Positions 1-5,638 of a stretch of 7,244 nt of DNA are shown here, piece after piece. The position numbers and the translations under genes were made by a program. The DNA is from an uncultured Lachnospiraceae bacterium (GTDB lineage Bacteria; Bacillota_A; Clostridia; Lachnospirales; Lachnospiraceae): positions 1 through 7,244 of the forward strand of contig CAJUQU010000202.1 in the NCBI GenBank assembly GCA_910588595.1, given 5' to 3'. The notes below the pieces were generated by a model that was not told where the DNA came from, did no database searches, and saw only the letters and a list, made by a program, of their open reading frames with translations. The first letter of the stretch is position 1. Every line of letters begins with the position of its first letter.

Positions 1-1
1 A

Positions 2-712
2 TCTTGTGACGATGAAAAAGAGATCAGGGAAATGTTTGCGGAGAAGATAGGGAAGCTCTATCCGAAAGCAGATCTGTCACTGTACCAGTCGGGGGAGGAG
101 CTGCTGCTGTCTGCCAAAGAGCCGGATATCCTGCTGCTTGATATTCAGATGCCGGGCAGGAACGGTATGGAAACAGCAAAGGAACTGCGCAGGACAAACA
201 AAAAGGTGATCATTATCTTTGTGACCGCTCTGGACGATTTTGTGTTCCAGGCGTTCGATGTAGGGGCGTTCCACTATCTGGTAAAGCCTTTTCATGATGA
301 AAAGTTCGCAGAGGTATTGCAGAGCGCGGTAGAACAATATGAGGACAGAGAGAAGCCAGAGGGTGCAGGCAGGAGAGTGGAAATGCCGAGTCTGCTGATA
401 ACCACCGGGGGAAAACATGTCACCGTCAATCTGGAGGATATCGTCTATGCGGAGGTGTTTGACCGAAAAGTGATTCTGCATACGATGGATGCAGATATCG
501 AATACTATGGGAAAATGAAAGAGCTGGAAGAAAAAGCAGGCGATGAATTTTACCGCACCCACAGGTCGTTTCTTGTCAATTTTGGTTATATCAAAAAATA
601 TAATGCGACAACCGTCTATCTGAAAAAAGGAGAGGTGCCCATGGCAAAACAGAATTATCAGGATTTTGTGAGACAGTATCTGAGATATAACCAGAGGAAA
701 GGGAGGAGATAG
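2..712 (+). CDS. LytTR-family response regulator (AgrA-like), 5' partial
   Basis: This is a cytoplasmic transcription regulator of a two-component system. The reading frame is open to the left edge: the first visible residues, SCDDEKE, carry the paired acidic residues that normally lie at about positions 7-8 of a receiver domain. Only about 4-6 codons should be missing, and the internal ATG at 32 is not the true start. The receiver domain shows the phospho-acceptor Asp in LLLDIQMPG (codon 140-142), the switch Thr in FVTALDD, and the conserved Lys in YLVKPF. The C-terminal half is a LytTR DNA-binding domain, with LEDIVYAE, a basic stretch through FYRTHRSFLVNFGYI, and a VPMAKQNY tail. The stop at 710-712 directly abuts the ATG of the histidine kinase, so the two are co-transcribed and probably translationally coupled. 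The family binds pairs of direct repeats; a matching pair lies at 2199-2230. The signal sensed is unknown. Confidence 0.93.
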   Translation, partial: SCDDEKEIREMFAEKIGKLYPKADLSLYQSGEELLLSAKEPDILLLDIQMPGRNGMETAKELRRTNKKVIIIFVTALDDFVFQAFDVGAFHYLVKPFHDEKFAEVLQSAVEQYEDREKPEGAGRRVEMPSLLITTGGKHVTVNLEDIVYAEVFDRKVILHTMDADIEYYGKMKELEEKAGDEFYRTHRSFLVNFGYIKKYNATTVYLKKGEVPMAKQNYQDFVRQYLRYNQRKGRR

Positions 713-2152
713 ATGGAATACATGGATAAAGTATTGATGGCAATATCTGCGGTCTACACCGTCATCGCAATGTCCGGAACAGGGTATATCCTGTTTCGGT
801 TTGCAATGCCATTCATGGAAAATAAAAAGGGCGCAGTCTGCATAGGGATCGCTTATGCTGCCACAATGCTGATCCTGTATCTCATGCCGATGGAGATCAA
901 CACGTTTGCGGCATACAGTTTGGGGATCTTGTCGGCGTTTATCGTCATGTGCAGGATAGACCGCAGGAATCATAGACAGAAGACGTTTATAGCGGCAACA
1001 TTCTTTTCCCTGCGCTGGCTTTCCGAGTATATGACGAGGATCCTGTCAGATGCCATATACAATATAAAGGTTGTGTATGATGTTTTTTATGTATCAGGAA
1101 GACATCCGGCGGCAAAGATCTTGATATTTGGGGGAGTGGAATTGCTGGACATGGCGATCGGCTTCGCATTATTGGGGATCAGTGTGAGATATATCGTAAA
1201 AAATTACGTTTACAAAAGGGAGGACATGAGCATCAAGGAAATGTTCATGTTGATCGTCCCTTCCATCACGGGAATGACAGGCTACGGAATCCTGATACAG
1301 TACCAGACCAGCTCGGGAATGAGCTGGATGGAGCCTATTTACGGTCTGTACAATGGACTGGCATTTCTGCATTTTGGCATATCTATCGTCACGATAGTGG
1401 TGATGACCGTACTGTTCCAGAATATCAAGGCAAGGCAGGAAGAAAAGCTGCAGAATGAACTGCTTGCCACACAGGTTGACAGTATAAAGAGACATATCGG
1501 GCAGGTGGAGAGCCTGTACCAGAACATACGCAGCATCAGGCACGATATGACAAACCATATCCTTACGCTGGAAAGGCTTTATGCCGGAAACAATGTGCAG
1601 GAAGCAATGGATTACGGCGAGGAACTAAAGTCCGCCCTGTCCCAGATAACAGGGGAGATAAAAAGCGGAAACCCCGTAACGGATGTGATCCTGCAGGACC
1701 TAAAACATGAAGCGGAGAAAAGAGAGGTACGATTCCGATCCGATTTTTATTATCCAACCGGCACGAACATCAACGCTTTTGATGTCAGCGTGATATTGAA
1801 CAATGCCCTGCAGAACGCAATGGAACATGTGCTGCATGTTCCGGCGGAAAATGCAGGAGAGCGCGAGGCGCCGTATATATCCGTCCTTTCCTACCACAGG
1901 AATAATGCCTACATGATCGAGATTGCCAACAGCTTCACCGGAAACCTGCAATGGGATGAAGAACGTGGGCTGCCGGTCACAACAAAAGAAAAAACAGAGG
2001 GGCATGGATATGGTCAAACCCATGGATATGGTCAAACCCATGGATATGGGTTGGCAAATATCCGCATGGTGGCGAAAAAATATTCCGGGGATATAGCCAT
2101 TGACCTGAAAGATGATGAATTCCGCCTCAGTATCATGCTGATGATGGAATGA
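713..2152 (+). CDS. GHKL-family sensor histidine kinase (AgrC-like)
   Basis: This is a 479-residue membrane sensor kinase and the presumed partner of the upstream LytTR regulator. The N-terminal half (about residues 5-235) is a series of hydrophobic segments, probably six or seven transmembrane helices, which acts as the sensor. A helical linker (about 236-270) leads to the phospho-acceptor motif SIRHDMTNH, with His277 the likely phosphorylation site. The ATPase domain shows the N box around Asn368 in NNALQNAMEH, an IANS motif at about 404-407, and a glycine-rich box ending in HGYGLANI (443-450). The HGYG part is present three times because of a DNA tandem repeat, which lengthens the ATP lid by 12 residues. 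The start at 713 is supported by GGGAGG at 701-706, six bases upstream; the ATG at 722 is too far away. No peptide pheromone or AgrB-like gene is visible here, so the ligand cannot be named. Confidence 0.92.
   Translation: MEYMDKVLMAISAVYTVIAMSGTGYILFRFAMPFMENKKGAVCIGIAYAATMLILYLMPMEINTFAAYSLGILSAFIVMCRIDRRNHRQKTFIAATFFSLRWLSEYMTRILSDAIYNIKVVYDVFYVSGRHPAAKILIFGGVELLDMAIGFALLGISVRYIVKNYVYKREDMSIKEMFMLIVPSITGMTGYGILIQYQTSSGMSWMEPIYGLYNGLAFLHFGISIVTIVVMTVLFQNIKARQEEKLQNELLATQVDSIKRHIGQVESLYQNIRSIRHDMTNHILTLERLYAGNNVQEAMDYGEELKSALSQITGEIKSGNPVTDVILQDLKHEAEKREVRFRSDFYYPTGTNINAFDVSVILNNALQNAMEHVLHVPAENAGEREAPYISVLSYHRNNAYMIEIANSFTGNLQWDEERGLPVTTKEKTEGHGYGQTHGYGQTHGYGLANIRMVAKKYSGDIAIDLKDDEFRLSIMLMME
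2003..2049 (+). repeat. 18-bp tandem repeat inside the kinase ATP-lid coding region
   Basis: The unit catggatatggtcaaacc occurs perfectly at 2003-2020 and 2021-2038, followed by an 11-base partial copy at 2039-2049. It encodes HGYGQT, HGYGQT, then HGYG running into LANI. The unit is a multiple of three, so gain or loss of copies keeps the reading frame and changes only the length of the glycine-rich loop. Family members normally have one GHGxGL box, so the two extra units look like recent slippage or unequal-exchange duplications (inference). Confidence 0.95.
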
Positions 2153-2198
2153 AAAAGATATTTTCTCCAAAGAGGTCTGTGTGGGCGGTATTGTCAGG

Positions 2199-2230
2199 GG
2201 TTCACCGCAGAAAAAGGTCGGTTCACCGCA
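2199..2230 (+). promoter_or_regulatory. Candidate LytTR-family operator: two direct repeats, 21-bp period
   Basis: The 11-mer ggttcaccgca occurs at 2199-2209 and again at 2220-2230, in the same orientation and exactly 21 bp start to start. LytTR regulators such as AgrA and ComE bind two roughly 9-bp direct repeats separated by about 12 bp, which gives the same two-turn period. Each copy holds a GTTNA core; the flanking positions fit the general LytTR consensus only partly. The site lies 47 bp after the kinase gene and 103 bp before the FlxA-like gene. It is therefore best read as the upstream activator site for the latter, bound by the regulator encoded at 2-712 (inference). Confidence 0.62.
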
Positions 2231-2242
2231 TAGCTGTTCAGT

Positions 2243-2270
2243 TTGTGGGATCTGACGCCGAAACAATAGT
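2243..2270 (+). promoter_or_regulatory. Weak candidate promoter for the FlxA-like gene
   Basis: TTGTGG at 2243-2248 and AATAGT at 2265-2270, 16 bp apart, are poor matches to the -35 and -10 elements. They sit just downstream of the direct repeats, where an activator-dependent promoter is expected. A weak -35 is usual at such promoters. The assignment rests on position more than on sequence. Confidence 0.3.
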
Positions 2271-2333
2271 TGAGGCAGCGAGTGACAAAAGAGCTACTGG
2301 TAAAAACAAAAATGGATCAGGAGGAAAAGGAAG

Positions 2334-3152
2334 ATGACAATCAATGGTATTAACGGAACAAACACACAAACGGTGCAGATGGGAATGAACCAGGCAACAG
2401 ATTCTTACAGCCGGAACATTCAGAGCCAGATCGCCAATGCACAGAAGCAGCTGCAGGAGCTTTCTTCCAATGGGGATATACCACAGGAAGAAAAGATGAA
2501 GAGGCGGCAGGAAATACAGCAGCAGATCAGCGACCTGAATATGCAGTTGAGGCAGCACCAGATGGAGCAGCGCAGAGCTGCCATGAACAGTGCTGAGCAG
2601 AAGGCAGAAGGTTCTTCTATGGACGATATGGGAGGCGGCGCAAATGCAAAAGCGGGAAACAAAAGCGCCGGGCTTTCACAGGCGAGCATGACAGCAATGA
2701 TCTCCGCGGACAGCTCCATAAAACAGGCGAAGGCACATGGCAGCGTGGCAACCAAAATGGAGGGAAGATCCGGTATCCTGAAATCCGAGATCAAGCTGGA
2801 CCAGGCAAGAGGCGGCGATACGCAGAAAAAGGAAGGAGAACTTGCCGAGGTAGAACAGAAAGCACAGGCAGCGTCATCATCACAGCTTTCTGCGCTGGCG
2901 GACGCGGGCAGGACATTGGAGGAAGCAGCAAAGGCGGACAGCAGGGAAGAAAGGGATGACAAGGACACAAAGACTATTCATAAAAAAGATGCGGATGAGC
3001 ATGTGTCCGATACAGACGCAAATGAAAGAGGCGCATTCCAGGGCGAAGGCGCCAATGCACAAGCGGATGTTTCCGTTTCCGACGGTGCGGCGGCAGCCGA
3101 GAGCACACCACAGCGGTCGACACCCTACAGACCGGTCGACATTCGTTTGTAG
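2334..3152 (+). CDS. FlxA-like coiled-coil / low-complexity protein
   Basis: This is a 272-residue hydrophilic protein without a signal peptide or membrane segment. Residues about 26-82 form a Gln-rich heptad region (IANAQKQLQELSS, then EEKMKRRQEIQQQISDLNMQLRQHQ) resembling the FlxA-like family, which was named after an E. coli flagellar-regulon gene of unknown function. The middle (about 85-205) is rich in Ala, Ser, Lys and Glu and predicted helical. Residues 206-262 are charged and disordered, and the protein ends in a compact YRPVDIRL. The start is set by AGGAGG at 2319-2324, nine bases before the ATG. It lies downstream of a two-component pair and its candidate operator, and a terminator follows, so it appears to be a single-gene regulated unit. 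The biochemical role is unknown; a structural or surface-associated role is a guess. Confidence 0.8.
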   Translation: MTINGINGTNTQTVQMGMNQATDSYSRNIQSQIANAQKQLQELSSNGDIPQEEKMKRRQEIQQQISDLNMQLRQHQMEQRRAAMNSAEQKAEGSSMDDMGGGANAKAGNKSAGLSQASMTAMISADSSIKQAKAHGSVATKMEGRSGILKSEIKLDQARGGDTQKKEGELAEVEQKAQAASSSQLSALADAGRTLEEAAKADSREERDDKDTKTIHKKDADEHVSDTDANERGAFQGEGANAQADVSVSDGAAAAESTPQRSTPYRPVDIRL

Positions 3153-3260
3153 GAGGGCGTGGAGGAAGCCTGCTATGATGCGTTCCGCACGGCAAGTCTG
3201 GAGATGGATTCCGGCGCCGCGATGAAAGCGCAGGGTACTTTGCATCAAAATGCTGGGGCA
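3153..3260 (+). other. In-frame open stretch after the FlxA-like stop codon
   Basis: After the TAG at 3150-3152, the same frame stays open for 36 codons until TGA at 3261-3263. It has coding-like G/C third positions and would read EGVEEACYDAFRTAS and onward. It could be a former C-terminal extension cut off by a point mutation, or chance. AGGAGG at 3151-3156 is only two bases from a GTG at 3159, too close for a convincing independent start. The rest of the gap to the terminator shows nothing recognisable. Confidence 0.25.
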
Positions 3261-3286
3261 TGAGGAGCATACATAAAACAAAAACG

Positions 3287-3330
3287 AAAAAAGGGAACTG
3301 GCGGAGACAGGCTGGTTCTCTTTTTCTGTT
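3287..3330 (+). terminator. Rho-independent terminator after the FlxA-like gene
   Basis: GAACTGGC (3295-3302) pairs with GCTGGTTC (3311-3318), with two G-T wobbles, around an 8-base loop. The stem extends outward through GG/TC and an A-run (3288-3292) that pairs with the T-run at 3321-3325. The T-run and following TCTGTTTT form the expected U-rich tail. It separates the FlxA-like unit from the sigma factor operon. Confidence 0.8.
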
Positions 3331-3386
3331 TTGTGATAAAATGTTAGAAAGTATTGATCATTTGGGGGCAATGACTCGTTATTATT

Positions 3387-3412
3387 TATATACAGTTTTT
3401 ATATACAGTTTT
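3387..3412 (+). repeat. 13-bp tandem repeat in the leader of the sigma factor operon
   Basis: tatatacagtttt occurs twice in direct succession (3387-3399 and 3400-3412), about 45 bp upstream of the sigma factor ribosome binding site, within an AT-rich leader. Each copy contains a TATATA that could act as a -10-like element, but no good -35 lies at the right distance. It may be an operator or part of the promoter. No further regulatory element was recognised in 3331-3440. Confidence 0.6.
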
Positions 3413-3456
3413 TTAAGGCATATTTTTAACATGTACTAACGAGGAGGTGACAGCGT

Positions 3457-3990
3457 TTGAACATGGACAAGAAACCTTCCGATGATGATTTGGTGGAGCG
3501 GATCAGGGTCGGTGATGAAAAGGCGGCTGAGGAACTGATAAAACGCTACTATACGTCCATTCTGTTTTATTGTAAGAGACATTGCTTTCATTTGGAGAGA
3601 GCAGAAGATCTGACGCAGGAGACTTTTCTGAAACTTTTTAAAAATTTGTCAGGTTACAAAGGGAAAAGAAAATTTAAGGCATATCTGTACACGATAGCAG
3701 ATCATTTGTGTGTTGATGAAAGCCGGAAAATAGAAGTCTACCCGTTGGAATATGAGGAAGAGATCAGCGCTGCAGGCGACGAGATGTGCCAGGTAGAGGA
3801 TCGGTCAGAGATAGAGGCTCTCCTGAGGGTTTTGTCGCCGGAGCAAAGAGAAGTGGTCATTCTGCGGTTTGGAGAGCAGCTTGCGTTTGGGGAGATCGCA
3901 AAAGTAATGGGATGCAATGTACGGACAGCGCAGAGCCGGGTCCGGAATGCTTTGAAGATCCTGAGAAAGGAGCGGGAAAATGGGAGATAG
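3457..3990 (+). CDS. ECF-type RNA polymerase sigma factor (sigma-70 family)
   Basis: This is a 177-residue alternative sigma factor that would direct RNA polymerase to a small set of promoters. Region 2 spans about residues 22-92, with the core-binding motif DLTQETFLKLFKNL (51-64) and a YLYTIADHLCVDESRK segment (76-91). Region 4 spans about 117-172, with LSPEQREVVILRF and the helix-turn-helix FGEIAKVMGCNVRTAQSRV that reads the -35 element. The chosen start is TTG at 3457, because GAGGAGGTGA (core AGGAGG 3442-3447) is nine bases upstream. The ATG two codons later at 3463 would be 15 bases away. The gene overlaps the next one by 11 bases. ECF factors usually autoregulate and are held by a membrane-bound anti-sigma factor; the downstream membrane protein is the candidate here (inference). 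Its inducing signal is unknown. Confidence 0.92.
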   Translation: MNMDKKPSDDDLVERIRVGDEKAAEELIKRYYTSILFYCKRHCFHLERAEDLTQETFLKLFKNLSGYKGKRKFKAYLYTIADHLCVDESRKIEVYPLEYEEEISAAGDEMCQVEDRSEIEALLRVLSPEQREVVILRFGEQLAFGEIAKVMGCNVRTAQSRVRNALKILRKERENGR

Positions 3991-4774
3991 GGAACTGGAG
4001 AACTATTTGCAGCAGTCTTTGCGGCAAGGGACAGCGCTTGAAAGGGAACGTGACAAAAAAAGCGTCAGATTGCAAGAGACCATAGATTTGTGCACTGGGA
4101 TAATGCGGGAGCAGAGATCAGCGCACAAATCCCGGCAAGAACCAAGAACAGGTTTTGTGCAGTATTTATCAGATATTTTCCGTTTTGAGGGGACTTCTAT
4201 ATTTGGATTGCAGGCGCTTGTATTATGTATCATGTGTCTGAAACTTTCTACAATAGAAGCTGTTCCCCAATATATGCCGGTTTGCATGCCCCTGTTTGTG
4301 CTGGCAGTCATGCCGGTCATGTTCAGATGCCAGTATTATGGGATGAGTGAGATCGAAGCTGTTACGAGGGCATCCGGCTCACAGATCATATTAGCAAAGC
4401 TGGTTCTGGTCGGAGCGGCAGACCTTGTATGCATGACAGTCCTTATTGTTCTGGGGTCACATCTTCAAGATTCATGCAGGGAGATAAGTCGGATGATTTT
4501 ATACTGTCTGGTTCCCTATTTAGTCTGTATGGTCAGTATGCTGCGCCTGATCCGACTGCGCAGGAAAGAAAACATGCAGATATGCGCGGCAGTAGTGTTT
4601 GGTTCCTGTGTGTGCTGGGGGGTGCTGGCAAGGACGATGCCGTGGCTGTATGAAGCGTCTGCTTTTGGCATATGGATCATTGCTTTTTTGTTCTTTGCAG
4701 TGTTTTTTGTAAAGGAAATCTACTTTATTGTGACAACAAGAAAGGAAGGGAAACTATATGGAATTATCAATTGA
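3980..4774 (+). CDS. Six-helix membrane protein, possible anti-sigma or transporter subunit
   Basis: This 264-residue protein has a charged cytoplasmic N-terminal segment (about 1-66: RELENYLQQSLRQ, then ERERDKKSVRLQETIDL). Six hydrophobic segments follow, at about 72-89, 97-115, 136-159, 171-191, 201-217 and 226-247. It ends in a short basic tail, TTRKEGKLYG. No zinc-type HxxxCxxC anti-sigma motif is present and no catalytic residues are recognisable. It starts inside the end of the sigma factor gene (11-base overlap) and its own 3' end overlaps the ABC ATPase gene by 17 bases, so all are translated together. The position after an ECF sigma gene and the soluble head fit an anti-sigma factor. 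The helices and ABC neighbours fit a transporter membrane subunit, and one protein could do both. Membrane location is well supported; function is not. Confidence 0.75.
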   Translation: MGDRELENYLQQSLRQGTALERERDKKSVRLQETIDLCTGIMREQRSAHKSRQEPRTGFVQYLSDIFRFEGTSIFGLQALVLCIMCLKLSTIEAVPQYMPVCMPLFVLAVMPVMFRCQYYGMSEIEAVTRASGSQIILAKLVLVGAADLVCMTVLIVLGSHLQDSCREISRMILYCLVPYLVCMVSMLRLIRLRRKENMQICAAVVFGSCVCWGVLARTMPWLYEASAFGIWIIAFLFFAVFFVKEIYFIVTTRKEGKLYGIIN

Positions 4775-5636
4775 CCGTCTGACAAAGCATTACGGAAGTA
4801 AAATAGCAGTGGATTGCGTCAGCGCGACCCTAAAGCCGGGCGTCTATGGTCTTTTGGGAGCCAACGGCGCGGGAAAGACGACGCTGATGCGGATGCTGTG
4901 TGCTATTCTGGAGTCAACCTCCGGCGAGGTGTTTCTGAACGGGAAGGACATCGTTGCGATGGGGGCGGATTACAGAAATGTGTTGGGGTATCTTCCTCAG
5001 GATTTTGGATATTATCCGGGGTATACTGCGATGGAATTTTTGCTGTATATATCCGCTCTCAAAGGAATACCAAGGAACATTGCCAAAAAACGGGCGGCAG
5101 AACTATTGGAGGAAGTGGGCTTAGGGGAAGCTGCGAATCAGAAAGTAAAGACTTTTTCCGGCGGCATGAAGCAGAGGGTAGGGATCGCGCAGGCATTGCT
5201 CAATAACCCGGAAATCCTGATCCTGGACGAGCCGACAGCCGGATTGGATCCGAAAGAGCGGGTGCGCTTCCGCAATCTGCTTTCCGATTGTGCCGGCGAT
5301 AAGATCATTGTTCTGTCCACACATATTGTCTCTGACATTGAGGCGGTCGCGGATGAAGTCCTGCTTATGAAAAAGGGGAAATTTGTATTGCAGGGCAGCG
5401 TTCCTGATCTGATCAAAAAAGCGGAGGGAAAAGTATGGGAACTGGCGGTGCCGCAGGAAGAAACAAGAAAGTGGCAGGCGGGATCAACGGTTGCAAATTT
5501 GAGACATGAGGGCAGTCAGGTGGTGCTTCGCATCATTTCGGAACATATGCCGGCCGAGACGGCTGTTCCATGCGAAGCGTCATTGGAGGACTTATATCTA
5601 TATTATTTCCCGACAGAGCAGGAAGGAGTGTCGTGA
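4758..5636 (+). CDS. ABC transporter ATP-binding protein (ABC-2 exporter type)
   Basis: This 292-residue nucleotide-binding subunit hydrolyses ATP on the cytoplasmic face to drive a membrane exporter. All core motifs are intact: Walker A GANGAGKTT (34-42), Q-loop Gln81 in YLPQDFG, signature FSGGM (133-137), Walker B ILILDE (153-158) with catalytic Glu158, D-loop AGLD (161-164), and H-loop His189 in LSTHIVSD. The C-terminal part (about 225-292) is an accessory region ending in LEDLYLYYF, typical of ATPases paired with ABC-2-like permeases. The start at 4758 follows AAGGAAGGG (4742-4750) by seven bases and lies inside the previous gene. The permease gene begins three bases after the stop. The exported substrate is unknown; drug or antimicrobial-peptide export and immunity are common roles for this class. 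Confidence 0.95.
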   Translation: MELSIDRLTKHYGSKIAVDCVSATLKPGVYGLLGANGAGKTTLMRMLCAILESTSGEVFLNGKDIVAMGADYRNVLGYLPQDFGYYPGYTAMEFLLYISALKGIPRNIAKKRAAELLEEVGLGEAANQKVKTFSGGMKQRVGIAQALLNNPEILILDEPTAGLDPKERVRFRNLLSDCAGDKIIVLSTHIVSDIEAVADEVLLMKKGKFVLQGSVPDLIKKAEGKVWELAVPQEETRKWQAGSTVANLRHEGSQVVLRIISEHMPAETAVPCEASLEDLYLYYFPTEQEGVS

Positions 5637-5638
5637 CG

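Noticed and set aside
77..973. 298-codon open frame on the - strand
   Set aside because: It lies antisense to the response regulator and kinase genes, whose domains are unmistakable. Its Cys/His-rich translation is typical of a reverse-frame shadow.
2149..2337. 62-codon open frame between the kinase and FlxA-like genes, overlapping both by ATGA-type junctions
   Set aside because: It has no clear ribosome binding site and no recognisable family, and it runs through the operator-like direct repeats and candidate promoter. The basic composition and double overlap look coincidental.
2420..2968. 182-codon open frame on the - strand
   Set aside because: It is the reverse of the Gln/Ala/Ser-rich FlxA-like gene, which gives a Ser/Ala/Cys-rich artefact with no plausible start context.
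3425..3440. Near-palindrome around acatgt upstream of the sigma factor gene
   Set aside because: The symmetry is good only over the central six to eight bases, which is expected by chance in AT-rich sequence.
5570..5638. Upstream ATG giving the permease 23 extra residues
   Set aside because: It would overlap the ATPase gene by 67 bases, and the added residues are unlike a permease start. ATG 5639 has a better placed ribosome binding site.
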